64,000 bases of DNA from Kitasatospora kifunensis (GCF_014203855.1 NZ_JACHJV010000001.1:806001-870000); one strand, 5' to 3'. Counted from the first letter of the stretch, positions 26,140 through 34,962 are shown. The notes: generated by a model from the sequence alone, not told the origin. Made by a program: numbers and translations.

Positions 26140-27072
26140 TCAACTCGCGGCCGCCCCAAGCGGGGTGCTGCAGCACTCGGTCAGCCGGGTCCGGTTCTCC
26201 CGGGCCAGCGAGACGAAGCGGCGCACGACCGGCTCCTGCTCCCCCGCGCGCCAGGCGATGGCGATCTTGGTGGTGGGGACGGGCTCGGTGAACCGGCGGA
26301 TGACGGTGCCGTTCGAGGAGTAGCGCTGCGCCACCCGCCGGTCCATCACCGCCAGCGCGGTTCCGCCCGCGACGAAGAGGCAGAGGTTCTCGTAGTCGGG
26401 CTCCTCCTGGACGACGAGGGGCGTCGAACTGCCCCAGACCTGTTCCATGATGCGGTCGTGCAGCTCGGGCGCCAGCTTCCGTGGCCACTTGGCCACCGGC
26501 TCGCCCCGCAGTGCCTGCGGGGCGAGCCGGACGGCGGAGGCGAGTTGGTGGCCGCGCGGCAGCACGACCACCAACTCCTCCTCGGCGAGCAGCAGCGACT
26601 CGATGTCGGGCGCCCGGCTGGTCTCGCGCACGAAGACGGCGTCCACCGCCCCGGAGCGCAGCAGTCCGAGGTTGTTGGCGGTGCAGCCGGAGTCCGTGTT
26701 GATCCGGACCTCGGGATGGCGCCGCCGGAACTCGTCGACCAGGTCACGCTGGCCGAGGGAGGCGCCGGAGAGGCTGTAGGACAGGTTGAGAGTGCCGCCG
26801 TTCCCCTCCGCAGCCTCGTGGATCCGGTCGTTGAGGCTGTCGTGCATGGCGAGAATCTGCTCCGCGCCCTCCAGCAGGACGGTCCCGGCCTTGGTGAGCT
26901 CGGCTCCCTTGACCCCGCGACTGACGATCAGACCCACGCCGAGCTCGCGCTCCAGGGCCTTGATCTGCTGCGACAGCGCGGGCTGTGTGATCCCCAACTC
27001 CTCAGCGGCCCGGCCGAAGTGGAGCTGTCTGGCGAGCACACTGAAATACTTCATCCGACGCAACGACATCAT
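26140..27072 (-). CDS. LysR-family regulator
   Basis: The 310-residue protein has an N-terminal winged HTH (MKYFSVLARQLHFGRAAEEL, then GITQPALSQQIKALERELGV) and a two-lobe ligand-binding domain. It lies inside the metabolic cluster, between the MFS exporter and the P450, transcribed in the same direction, so it is probably the pathway regulator. LysR proteins usually act with a pathway metabolite as co-inducer. The ATG pair at 27072 follows GGGGGAG. I could not find a convincing T-N11-A operator. Confidence 0.9.
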   Translation of the reverse strand: MMSLRRMKYFSVLARQLHFGRAAEELGITQPALSQQIKALERELGVGLIVSRGVKGAELTKAGTVLLEGAEQILAMHDSLNDRIHEAAEGNGGTLNLSYSLSGASLGQRDLVDEFRRRHPEVRINTDSGCTANNLGLLRSGAVDAVFVRETSRAPDIESLLLAEEELVVVLPRGHQLASAVRLAPQALRGEPVAKWPRKLAPELHDRIMEQVWGSSTPLVVQEEPDYENLCLFVAGGTALAVMDRRVAQRYSSNGTVIRRFTEPVPTTKIAIAWRAGEQEPVVRRFVSLARENRTRLTECCSTPLGAAAS

Positions 27073-27088
27073 CAGGAATCTCCCCCTT

Positions 27089-27178
27089 GGCCCGTGCGGG
27101 TCGGGCCCGCCGGGCGAATCCGATGGTTCGTCAGGCCCGTGCGGGTCGGGCCCGCCGGGCGATTCCGACGGTTCGTCA
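27089..27178 (-). repeat. two 45-bp direct repeats ending at the MFS stop codon
   Basis: 27089-27133 and 27134-27178 are near-identical (a few mismatches). The second copy includes the MFS TGA (27176-27178) and the first carries the same TGA at 27131-27133, so the last part of the spacer is a duplicate of the gene's 3' end. The unit is rich in GGGCCCG and could form hairpins. Confidence 0.85.
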
Positions 27179-28414
27179 GCGAGCCTGGGCCGCTTCGTCG
27201 CGGACCGCGGGCTCGGACGGTGCGACCGCCGCCGCGGCGCTGCGGCGCTGCGCGCCGGCACCGGCCAGCAGTGCGAGCCCGGCCAGCACCTCGGCCCCGG
27301 CCCCCGCCAGCGGAAGCTTGCCGAGGTCACCGGCGCCGGCCAGCACGCCACCCAGGACGGCGGCCAGTGTCTGTCCGATGTAGACGGCGCTGTTGTTGAG
27401 TGCGAGCAACATGTCGCCGTTCTTGCCGCCGATGCTCAGCAGCCGGTGCTGGATCAGCGGGAAGCTCGCCCAGTGCACCAGCCCCCAGAGCAGCAGGCCC
27501 ACGGCGGCTCCGACGACGGAGTGCACGGCGAGGCCGAGCAGGGCCAGGACCACGGCGAGCAGTCCGATGGTGGAGACGAGTCCGATGGTCGGGTTGATCC
27601 GGTCGGCCAGCCGTCCGCCGCCCATGACGCCGGTGAAGCTACCGACGCCGAAGAGCAGCAGCAGCCAGGTCCGGGTGGACTCACCGGCATGGGTGACGTC
27701 GCCCAGCACACTGCCGAGGTAGGTGTAGACGGTGAAGGTGCCCAGGATCCACAGCATCGTGGTGAGCATGGCCGTGGGGGCGTACTTGATCTTGATCGCG
27801 CCCAACCGGGCCGCGACGCTCAGGCCGGGCGCACCGGGCACCGCCGGGATGCTGCCCCACAGGCCGGCCATGGTGACGAGCGCCAGCAGGGCGACGAATC
27901 CGAACGCCCAGCGCCAGGAGGACAGGTTGCCGATCTCGTTGCCGATCGGCACACCGAGGGCGATCGCACTGGTCATCCCGGCGTAGACGATCGCCAGGGC
28001 CCGCCCGCGCCGCTCGGGCGGGGTGATCCGGGCGGCCACCGCCGAGGCCGTGGCCGCGTACAGCGCAGCGCCGGCACCGGTGATCACCCGGCTGATCAGC
28101 AGGATCGCGAAGGTCGGGGCCACCGCGGAGAGCGCGTTGCCGATCGTGAACACCGACAGCACGGACAGCAGCAGCACCCGCCGGTCCAGCTTCGCGGTGA
28201 CGCTGGCCAGGATCGGCGCCGCGATCGCGTAGGTGATCGCGAACACGGTCGAGGTCTGACCGGCGGCCTCGGTCGAGAGATTCAGGTCATGGCCCAGTTC
28301 GGGGAGCAGCCCCGACACGATGAACAGGTCAGTACCGACCGCGAACATGCCAAGCGCCAGTAACCAGACCTTGCCGTTCACCGACCGCCCTCCCGCTTCC
28401 CGCCCCTGTGACAT
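27176..28414 (-). CDS. MFS transporter (drug:H+ antiporter type)
   Basis: The 412-residue protein has 12 hydrophobic segments, starting WLLALGMFAVGTDLFIVSGL, and MFS signature loops, including GRALAIVYAGMTSAIALGVP in helix 5 and the second-half loop GGGRLADRINP. It resembles DHA1-type efflux pumps (arabinose/chloramphenicol-like). As first gene of the 28.4-19.1 kb cluster it is a likely exporter of the pathway product. GAGAGG precedes the ATG. Its promoter region is shared with the divergent CGNR gene. Confidence 0.9.
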   Translation of the reverse strand: MSQGREAGGRSVNGKVWLLALGMFAVGTDLFIVSGLLPELGHDLNLSTEAAGQTSTVFAITYAIAAPILASVTAKLDRRVLLLSVLSVFTIGNALSAVAPTFAILLISRVITGAGAALYAATASAVAARITPPERRGRALAIVYAGMTSAIALGVPIGNEIGNLSSWRWAFGFVALLALVTMAGLWGSIPAVPGAPGLSVAARLGAIKIKYAPTAMLTTMLWILGTFTVYTYLGSVLGDVTHAGESTRTWLLLLFGVGSFTGVMGGGRLADRINPTIGLVSTIGLLAVVLALLGLAVHSVVGAAVGLLLWGLVHWASFPLIQHRLLSIGGKNGDMLLALNNSAVYIGQTLAAVLGGVLAGAGDLGKLPLAGAGAEVLAGLALLAGAGAQRRSAAAAVAPSEPAVRDEAAQAR

Positions 28415-28511
28415 CGGTGAGCCTCTCTCCTCGCAGCAATCCGCCCCACTGCCCTCGGTCTGCACGGTCCGTGGCCGACACGAGGGGCAAGGCGGAAGTA
28501 ACCAGTTATAG

Positions 28512-28532
28512 GGTTATCAGGCCTGCTAACCT
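28512..28532. promoter_or_regulatory. operator-like palindrome in the MFS/CGNR divergent promoter
   Basis: GGTTATCAGG and CCTGCTAACC (28512-28531) form a 20-bp palindrome with one mismatched pair. TAACCT (28527-28532) looks like the -10 box of the CGNR gene and overlaps the right arm; the start codon follows 6 bases later. A repressor bound here would stop CGNR transcription and probably also that of the MFS cluster. Confidence 0.55.
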
Positions 28533-28537
28533 AGCAT

Positions 28538-29146
28538 ATGGTTATGACGACGGAGGAAAGAATTCCGGACGAGTACGTCTGGTACGGCGGCAGCCCCAGC
28601 ATCGACTTCGTGAACACCCGCAGGTACCGGTTCGAGGGCGGCCGCGAGCTGCTCCAGGAGCCCGCCGACCTCAGCCGCTGGCTGACGGCCGCCGAGCTCA
28701 CCCCCGGTCGGGTCGAGGTGGACGAGGCGCTGCTGGCGCAGGCCGTGCAGCTGCGTGAGGCCATCGACCTCGCCCTGATCGCGGTGGTCGCGGGCGATCC
28801 CCTGGCGGCCGAGCAGGTGGCGGTCGTCAACACCTGGCTGGGCCGCGCGGCGCAGTACCCGCCCCACCTCGACCTGGACCAGGGCCTGCCGGTGTTCCGA
28901 TGTAGCACCGTCCCGGCGGACGCCTTCGGCGCGCTCTGCCGAATCGCCGTGGATGCGGCCGAGATGCTCGGCAGCGAGCAGCGCACCCGCCTGCGGATCT
29001 GCGCCGGGATCAACTGCAGCGCCCGGTTCATCGACAACTCGGCCGGGCGGCGGCGCCGTTGGTGCTCGATGGCCGGCTGCGGCAACCGGGCCAAGGCCTC
29101 CCAGCACCGCCAGGCGGCGGCCGCCCGGGCCAAGGCCGACGGCTAG
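28538..29146 (+). CDS. ABATE/CGNR zinc-finger regulator
   Basis: The 202-residue protein has an N-terminal ABATE-like domain (YGGSPSIDFVNTRRY, then LREAIDLAL) and a C-terminal CGNR zinc finger with the ligand pattern ICAGINCSARFID, RRRWCSMAGCGNRAKASQHR. Such proteins are probable DNA-binding regulators. Its position, divergent from the MFS-P450-hpd cluster with a shared palindrome, makes it a candidate controller. ATG at 28538 fits a leaderless transcript; ATG at 28544 is possible. Confidence 0.85.
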   Translation: MVMTTEERIPDEYVWYGGSPSIDFVNTRRYRFEGGRELLQEPADLSRWLTAAELTPGRVEVDEALLAQAVQLREAIDLALIAVVAGDPLAAEQVAVVNTWLGRAAQYPPHLDLDQGLPVFRCSTVPADAFGALCRIAVDAAEMLGSEQRTRLRICAGINCSARFIDNSAGRRRRWCSMAGCGNRAKASQHRQAAAARAKADG

Positions 29147-29174
29147 TACTCCGGTACGGCCAGTACTCCAGCAG
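29141..29174 (+). repeat. two 17-bp units starting at the CGNR stop codon
   Basis: GGCTAGTACTCCGGTAC (29141-29157), containing the TAG stop, is followed by GGCCAGTACTCCAGCAG (29158-29174). The rest of 29175-29328 is a C/A-rich stretch (many CACC and CCAC) with no gene. Confidence 0.6.
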
Positions 29175-29328
29175 CGCTCCAGCCGGCTCGGCAACCCGTA
29201 CCCGGGTGTCACCTACCTCGCCCAGTCACACCCGGACAGCCCCCCGGCACGCCATCAGCCCAACCACTCAGCTCAACCACTCGACCACCGGCCCGGCACT
29301 CGCCGCACCACCCCCGCCACACCACCCG

Positions 29329-30543
29329 TCACACCGCCCGGCGTGGCGCTCTGCCCGGCGGCTTGGCGAGGACGGTGAACCGGATTCCAGCCGTGCGCAG
29401 CCGCTCGATCAGCGCCGACCCCATCGCCACCGCCGACGTCACCTGGCCGGCCGTCACCGGCAGTTCGTCGAAGGCCAGACAGAGCGCGGACTCGGCCAGG
29501 ATCTTCGCCGTCTCGCTGTAGCCGGGATCGCCTCCGCTGACCTCGGTGTAGACCCGCGCGCCGCCGCTGTCCGCCACGAACCTGACCGTGAACCAGGCCT
29601 TCGCCCGCTGCGCCGCGCTCGGCCCCTGGCCCGGCTTGCGCAGCGCGCCCAAGGCCTTGCGCGCGGCGGGCAGTTGGGCCGCCGCCACGAGCAGCGCGAT
29701 GCCCGCGGTGCCGCCCAGTGCCACCGGCAGGTGCTTGACAGCGGCGTAGTGGCGGTAGCGGAAGTCCGGGCCGTAGTGGGCCAGGGCGGCGGCCGATCGG
29801 CCGATCACCTGCGCGTCGATGGTGGGCAGCGGCCAGGCCCAGGCCCGCGCCTCGGCGGACCAGCGCGGCCCGTCCGGCGCGACGCGGATCCGCCGGCCCG
29901 CCGGGCGCTCCTCGATCGCCCGCCGCTCCCGGGCGGCCCGCGCAGTGGCGCGCGGGCGGGACACGGCCATGAGCGAGGAGGCGAAGGTGCCGCCCGAGAA
30001 GCTCCCGCCGGCTCGGACGAAGCCGGACACCGAGACCGGCGCGTCCGTGGTGCCGGTGGGCAGCTGGCCCAGGGTGAAGAGCACACCGAGGTCGTGCGGG
30101 ACGGAGTCGAAGCCGCTGGAGTGCACCAGCCGCGCGCCGGTCGCCTTGGCCCGTTCGTGGTGCAGCAGGTACATCCGGTCCACGAACTCGACCTCGCCGG
30201 TCAGGTCGAGGTAGTCGGTGCCGGCGTCGGCGCAGGCGGCGACCAGCGGTTCGCCGTAGTGCAGATAAGGGCCGACGGTGGAGATCACCACCCGGGCCGA
30301 GGTGGCCACCTCGCGCAGCGCGGCGCGGTCCGCGGCGTCGGCGGTGAGCAGCGGCAGCTCCGCCAACCGGGGTTCGGTGGCGGCGAGTTGCCGCCTTACC
30401 TGGCGCAGTTTGTCAGGATTGCGGCCGGCCAGCGCCCAGCGGCAGCCCTCGGGCACCGCGCGGGCGAGGTAGTCGGCGGTCAGTTGGCCGGTGAACCCGG
30501 TGGCACCGAAGAGGACGAGGTCATAAGGGCGCTCGGAGTCCAT
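29329..30543 (-). CDS. saccharopine-dehydrogenase-like NADP-binding protein (trans-acting enoyl-reductase type)
   Basis: The 404-residue protein begins YDLVLFGATGFTGQLTADYL, the G-A-T-G-F-T-G Rossmann motif of the saccharopine dehydrogenase/trans-acting enoyl reductase family, followed by GRN-PDKL and DYLDLTGE. In mycobacteria relatives act in phenolic glycolipid synthesis; streptomycete members are mostly of unknown role. A hydrophobic stretch (LGGTAGIALLVAAAQLPA) in the middle suggests membrane association. ATG at 30543 is the first start. Confidence 0.82.
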   Translation of the reverse strand: MDSERPYDLVLFGATGFTGQLTADYLARAVPEGCRWALAGRNPDKLRQVRRQLAATEPRLAELPLLTADAADRAALREVATSARVVISTVGPYLHYGEPLVAACADAGTDYLDLTGEVEFVDRMYLLHHERAKATGARLVHSSGFDSVPHDLGVLFTLGQLPTGTTDAPVSVSGFVRAGGSFSGGTFASSLMAVSRPRATARAARERRAIEERPAGRRIRVAPDGPRWSAEARAWAWPLPTIDAQVIGRSAAALAHYGPDFRYRHYAAVKHLPVALGGTAGIALLVAAAQLPAARKALGALRKPGQGPSAAQRAKAWFTVRFVADSGGARVYTEVSGGDPGYSETAKILAESALCLAFDELPVTAGQVTSAVAMGSALIERLRTAGIRFTVLAKPPGRAPRRAV

Positions 30544-30624
30544 GCTGAATCCCTACTGGCCGGTAGTCGGGCAGCTCACGCTATGGACCCGGCCACGCGG
30601 GTGTCAATGAGACCTTCGCGCAGG

Positions 30625-30720
30625 CCTCAAGGACGCCGGACCTCAAGGACGCCGGATCTCAAGGACTCCGGGCCTCAAGGACTCCGGGCCTCAAGGACTC
30701 CGGGCCTCAGGGTCGGCGTC
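30625..30720 (-). repeat. six 16-bp tandem units overlapping the PHP gene stop codon
   Basis: Plus-strand units CCTCAAGGACGCCGGA or CCTCAAGGACTCCGGG start at 30625, 30641, 30657, 30673, 30689 and a degenerate copy at 30705. The last holds TCA (30707-30709), the TGA stop of the PHP gene. Each unit carries the same TCA, so TGA recurs every 16 bp on the minus strand, in all three frames. Confidence 0.9.
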
Positions 30721-31726
30721 CGGTGCGCGTCCAGTCGAGCAGTTGGTCCACCGTCCAGGTGGTGAGCACCCGTTCCGCGGGCACCTGGGCCTGCGCGGCG
30801 CGCACGCAGCCGTAGTCCTGCCAGGTCAGCTGGCCGGGGGCGTGCGCGTCGGTGTCCAGCGAGAAGAGGCAGCCCGCCGCCTCGGCCTGGCGCAGCAGCC
30901 GCAGCGGCGGATCCAACCGCTCGGGGCGGGAGTTGATCTCGACGGCGGTGCGCTGCTCGGCGCAGGCCGCGAAGACCTGCGCCGCGTCGAACTCCGACTC
31001 CGGGCGCTGCTTGTCGCCGATCAGCCGGCCGGTGCAGTGGCCGAGCACGTCGACCAGCGGGTTGCTGACAGCGGCCAGCAGCCGCCGGGTCATCGGCCCC
31101 GCCGCCATCCGCAGCTTGGAGTGGACCGAGGCGACCACGACGTCCAACTCGGCCAGCAGCTCCTCCTCCTGGTCCAAGGACCCGTCGTCCAGGATGTCGC
31201 ACTCGATCCCGGTGAGCAGCCGGAAGGGCGCCAGCTCGCGGTTCACCTCGGCCACCACGTCGAGCTGTTCGCGCAACCGCTCGGCGCTCAGGCCACGGGC
31301 CACCGTGAGCCGGGGCGAGTGGTCGGTGAGCACCGCCCACTCGTGGCCCAGGTCGCGGGCGGTGGCGGCCATCAGCTCGATCGGGCTGCCGCCGTCCGAC
31401 CAGTTGGAGTGCAGGTGGCAGTCGCCGCGCAGGGCCGCCCGCAGCGCGGCGGCCGCAGCGTCGAGTTCGGCCAGTGGAGCGGCGGCCCGCTGCTCCAGTT
31501 CGGCGAGGTAGTCGGGGGTGCGGCCCTCGCGGGCCTCGCTGACCACGGCGGCGGTGACCGGGCCGAGGCCGGGCAGCGCGGCGAGCCCGGCGGTGGTGCG
31601 GGGCAGTTCGGCGCGCGAACGCAGCACCTCGGCCGCCTTGCGGAAGGCCTGGACCCGGTAGGTGGAGGCCTGCTCCCGTTCCAGCAGGAAGGCGATCCGC
31701 TCCAGGGCCGCGATCGGGTCCGTCAC
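30707..31726 (-). CDS. PHP-domain protein with PolX-like helical N-terminus
   Basis: The 339-residue protein has an N-terminal helical region with a helix-hairpin-helix (LPGLGPVTAAVVSEAREG) like that of family X polymerases, but no polymerase core, and a C-terminal PHP phosphoesterase domain (GDCHLHSNWSDG, LTDHSPR, SVHSKLRM, the later GHCTGRL and DTDAHAP). Metal ligands of the PHP site all appear present. It probably cleaves or trims 3'-phosphate or DNA ends, or phosphate esters. Its neighbours are LigD polymerase and Ku, so a role in end repair is likely. Confidence 0.85.
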   Translation of the reverse strand: MTDPIAALERIAFLLEREQASTYRVQAFRKAAEVLRSRAELPRTTAGLAALPGLGPVTAAVVSEAREGRTPDYLAELEQRAAAPLAELDAAAAALRAALRGDCHLHSNWSDGGSPIELMAATARDLGHEWAVLTDHSPRLTVARGLSAERLREQLDVVAEVNRELAPFRLLTGIECDILDDGSLDQEEELLAELDVVVASVHSKLRMAAGPMTRRLLAAVSNPLVDVLGHCTGRLIGDKQRPESEFDAAQVFAACAEQRTAVEINSRPERLDPPLRLLRQAEAAGCLFSLDTDAHAPGQLTWQDYGCVRAAQAQVPAERVLTTWTVDQLLDWTRTGRRP

Positions 31727-31827
31727 CTGTTCATCATCGGACGGATCCGATCGCGCGCCGTCCGCGACGCGCCGCGCCGGACCTCACCGGGCCGCGCCGA
31801 GGCACAACGGGCTGCCACCATCGAGGC

Positions 31828-32730
31828 ATGCCCGACCCCACCGCCACCGTGACCGAGGTGGCCGGCCGCCGGCTGCGGCTGACCCACCTGGACCGCGTGC
31901 TCTATCCGCGCACCGGCTACACCAAGGCCGCCGTGCTGCGGTACTACACCCTGGTGGCGCCCGCGATGCTGCCGCACCTGCTCGGGCGTCCGGCGAGCTT
32001 CCTGCGGCTGCCGGAGGGGGTGGAGGGGCAGCGGTTCTGGGCCAAACGCGTGCCACCCGGCGCACCGGCCTGGGTGACGGGGCTGGAGGTGCGGCACCGT
32101 CAGGAGACGATGCGTCAGGCCGTGGTGGCCGACCTGCCCACCCTGCTCTGGGCCGCCAATCTGGGGTGCCTGGAGTTTCACGTCCCGCAGTGGCGCGCGG
32201 AGCCGCGCACACACGATCGGCTGATCATCGACCTGGACCCGGGAGAGGGCACGAGCGTCGTCGAGTGCTGCCTGGTCGCACTCACCGCGCGCGAGCTGCT
32301 CGCGGCGGACGGGCTGCGCTGCTGGCCCAAGACCACCGGGAGCAAGGGCCTGCACCTGAGCGTGCCGCTGGTGCAGACCCCCGCCGCGCGGGTTGCGGGC
32401 TACGCGCGCGAACTGGCCAGGCGACTGCGGCAGTCGCTGCCGGACCTGGTGGTCGACCAGATGGCCAAGCAGCTGCGCGCGGGCCGGGTCTTCGTCGACT
32501 GGTCGCAGAACAACAGCGCCAAGACCACGGTGGTCGCCTACTCGCTCCGGGCGCGCCCCGAGCCGACGGTCTCCGCGCCGCTCGAGTGGCGCGAGGTCAC
32601 CGACTGCCGACGGCCCGAGCAGCTGGTCTTCACCGCCGATCAGGTGGAGAGGCGGCTTCGGGAGGCGGGTGACCCGCACGCCGGGCTGGCCGACCCGGCA
32701 CAGGCCGGCGAACTGCCGCCGAACGGGTGA
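31828..32730 (+). CDS. LigD-type DNA/RNA polymerase domain protein (NHEJ)
   Basis: The 300-residue protein is a stand-alone LigD polymerase (archaeo-eukaryotic primase fold): LTHLDRVLYPRTGYTKAAVL, the catalytic DLDP motif (IIDLDPGEG), WPKTTGSKGLHLSVPL and VFVDWSQN. It fills gaps and adds ribonucleotides at double-strand breaks together with Ku and a ligase. The Ku gene is convergent, 24 bp away. A second LigD polymerase lies at 59.5 kb. Confidence 0.92.
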   Translation: MPDPTATVTEVAGRRLRLTHLDRVLYPRTGYTKAAVLRYYTLVAPAMLPHLLGRPASFLRLPEGVEGQRFWAKRVPPGAPAWVTGLEVRHRQETMRQAVVADLPTLLWAANLGCLEFHVPQWRAEPRTHDRLIIDLDPGEGTSVVECCLVALTARELLAADGLRCWPKTTGSKGLHLSVPLVQTPAARVAGYARELARRLRQSLPDLVVDQMAKQLRAGRVFVDWSQNNSAKTTVVAYSLRARPEPTVSAPLEWREVTDCRRPEQLVFTADQVERRLREAGDPHAGLADPAQAGELPPNG

Positions 32731-32754
32731 GGACGGGCGGGACGGGACGAGCGG

Positions 32755-33759
32755 TCAGGAGACCGCGCGGAGCGTGCGCTTCTTGGCGCTCTTGCGCTGC
32801 GCGGGCTGGAGCGCCTCCAGGAGCTGATCACGGGTCATCGAGGACCGGCCTGCCAGGTCGCGCTCGGCCGCCAGCCGGTACAGCTCCGCCTTGCTCAGCT
32901 TGGTCAGGTCGCCCGCCGGCTCGTCCACGTGTGTGGAGGTGGCCACAGCGGTGGCTGCGGCCGGCTCCGGCGCCTCGCCGCCGGCCTGCTGCAGGCTGCG
33001 CTCCAGGACGGCCATCAGGTCGACCACATTGGTGGACTCCGGCGCGGGTGCGGCGGTGACCACTTCCCTGCCCGCCAGCTTCGCCTCGACCAGCTCGCGC
33101 ACCTGCTCGGTGTAGCCGTCGTGGTAGTCCGCCGGGTTCCACTCGGCGCTGAGCATCTCGATCAGCTGGCGAGCCGCCGCCAGCTCCTTCTCGGACGGCT
33201 CGGCCACCGTCTCGGGCAGGTTGTCGATCTCCTGGCGCGGATCGCGCACCTCCTCGGCATAGTGCATGGTCTGCAGCACCAGCACCTCGCCCTCGACCCG
33301 CACGGCCGCCAGATACTGCTTGCCGCGCATCACGAAGGTGGCCAGCCCCGCCCGGTTGGTGTCCGCCAGCGCCCGGTGCAGCAGCCCGTAGACCCGCGCG
33401 TACTCCTTGCCGCGCGGACCCAGGTAGTACGTCTTGTCGAAGTAGATCGGGTCCACCTCGGCCAGGTCCACGAAGCCGCTGATCTCGATCGACTTGGACC
33501 GTCCGGGTGAGATCTGCTCCAGTTCGGCGGGTTCGAGCACCACGTACTCGCCCTCGGCCAGCTCGAAGCCCTTGACCACCTCCCGGTACTCGACCTCCTC
33601 GCCGGTCCGCTCGTTGACCCGCTGGTTGCGCACCCGGTCGGAGGTGCCGCGCTGGAGCTGGCGGAAGTGCACGGAGTGGTCCTCGGTCGCCGAGTACAGG
33701 CCAACCGGTACGGTGACCAACCCAAAACTCAGCGTGCCCGTCCAGATCGGTCTGGCCAT
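32755..33759 (-). CDS. ku: Ku protein, non-homologous end joining
   Basis: The 334-residue bacterial Ku binds DNA ends and recruits LigD. The start MARPIWTGTLSFGLVTVPVG and the ring-forming VFGLL-like middle (GKEYARVYGLLHRALADTN) are typical. The last 45 residues form a SAP/Rho-N-like helix pair (LTKLSKAELYRLAAERDLAG), an extension found in some actinobacterial Ku proteins that may bind DNA. AGGAGG lies 8 bases before the ATG at 33759. Confidence 0.95.
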   Translation of the reverse strand: MARPIWTGTLSFGLVTVPVGLYSATEDHSVHFRQLQRGTSDRVRNQRVNERTGEEVEYREVVKGFELAEGEYVVLEPAELEQISPGRSKSIEISGFVDLAEVDPIYFDKTYYLGPRGKEYARVYGLLHRALADTNRAGLATFVMRGKQYLAAVRVEGEVLVLQTMHYAEEVRDPRQEIDNLPETVAEPSEKELAAARQLIEMLSAEWNPADYHDGYTEQVRELVEAKLAGREVVTAAPAPESTNVVDLMAVLERSLQQAGGEAPEPAAATAVATSTHVDEPAGDLTKLSKAELYRLAAERDLAGRSSMTRDQLLEALQPAQRKSAKKRTLRAVS

Positions 33760-33915
33760 CGCCACCACCTCCTCACCAGGCCCTCAAGTATTTCACCGGC
33801 TGATCAGACATGCCGTTCGCACCCTCTCCCGGCCCCTCGTGCCCTTGCCCCTCGTGAAGGGCGCCATCCGCGCGCAGTAGCCTGGCGCGGTTGCCAAGCC
33901 CGGGAGGAGCCGCCG

Positions 33916-34944
33916 ATGGGCGCGTTGAGCCAGTTGCTGCGAGCGGATCCGAGACTCGCCCACTGGTGGCAGCGGCTGCCACCGGACGGCGGCGCACCGG
34001 TCGAGGTGCGACTGCCCGCAGCCACCCAACTGGCTTGCGAACTGATGGATCTGACGGTTCCTCACGAGGACGTCAATCCGCTGCTGGCCACCTGCGCGCT
34101 CACGGCGGCGGAGCCGATCGCGCGTCAACTGGTGGAGCGCTGCGCCACGATGCTGGTCCGGGAGATCGGCACGGTGGGTCGCCCCTCGCCCGAGCTGCCG
34201 CCGCTGCCGCCGCTGCCGGCTGAGTTGCCCGCCGAATTGCCCGCCGAGCTCGGGGCGTTCAGCCGCTACTTCCCGGTCCTGGTCTATCTGACCGCACTCC
34301 CCCACACCCGCGCCTACCACCGCCACCGCGGCGTCCCGGTGGACATCTCGCGGCACACCCTGACCGACCTCGGGCGCACCATGGCCCTGCACCGCCGCTG
34401 GTACGGCACGGGCGGCCTGCTGTACCCGTACTGGTTCGCCCACCACGTCCGCGGCGAGCTGTACCAGCTCGGGCGGCTGCAGTTCGAGCGCGCCCGGCTC
34501 GGCGGGCGCTGCGGGCAGGCCGTCGCGGCCGCCGGTGCACCGTACGGGCCGGGCGCGCCCAGTCTGGCGATCCACATCCCGGACTACTCGGGCCCGTTGA
34601 CCCCCGCGGCCTGTGACGACGCCCTGGCCCGCGCTCGCGCGTTCTTCCCCCGGCACTTTCCCGAGCACCCGCCGACCGTCGCCACCTGCCACTCCTGGCT
34701 GCTCGACCCGCAGTTGCGCGCCTACCTGCCGCCCGACACCAACCTGCTCCGCTTCCAGGACCGGTTCCACCCGTGCTACCAGCAGACCGAACCGGACGAC
34801 GCCGCCCCGCTCAGCTACGTCTTCGGCGCACCCGGCCGCCCCTTGAACGCGCTCCCCGCCCGCACGACCCTGGAGCGGGCACTGGTCGACCACCTGCGCG
34901 CCGGCGGCCACTGGTACGAGGGCAACGGCTGGCTCGAACTCTGA
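33916..34944 (+). CDS. GNAT-like acyltransferase-domain protein
   Basis: The 342-residue protein matches the streptomycete acyltransferase-domain family (an N-terminal DUF5596-type region followed by a GNAT-like half): MGALSQLLRADPRLAHWWQR, HTLTDLGRTMALHRRWYGTG, RGELYQLGRLQFERARLG, then HSWLLDPQLRAYLP and a C-terminal LRAGGHWYEGNGWL. The substrate is unknown. GGAGG precedes the ATG. It is convergent with the FhuF-type gene (19-bp gap). Confidence 0.75.
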   Translation: MGALSQLLRADPRLAHWWQRLPPDGGAPVEVRLPAATQLACELMDLTVPHEDVNPLLATCALTAAEPIARQLVERCATMLVREIGTVGRPSPELPPLPPLPAELPAELPAELGAFSRYFPVLVYLTALPHTRAYHRHRGVPVDISRHTLTDLGRTMALHRRWYGTGGLLYPYWFAHHVRGELYQLGRLQFERARLGGRCGQAVAAAGAPYGPGAPSLAIHIPDYSGPLTPAACDDALARARAFFPRHFPEHPPTVATCHSWLLDPQLRAYLPPDTNLLRFQDRFHPCYQQTEPDDAAPLSYVFGAPGRPLNALPARTTLERALVDHLRAGGHWYEGNGWLEL

Positions 34945-34962
34945 GTCGGGCCTGCGAGCGCG

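Noticed and set aside
27089..27178. 45-bp direct repeats as attachment sites or CRISPR repeats
   Set aside because: Adjacent without spacers or integrase; simple tandem duplication at a gene end explains them.
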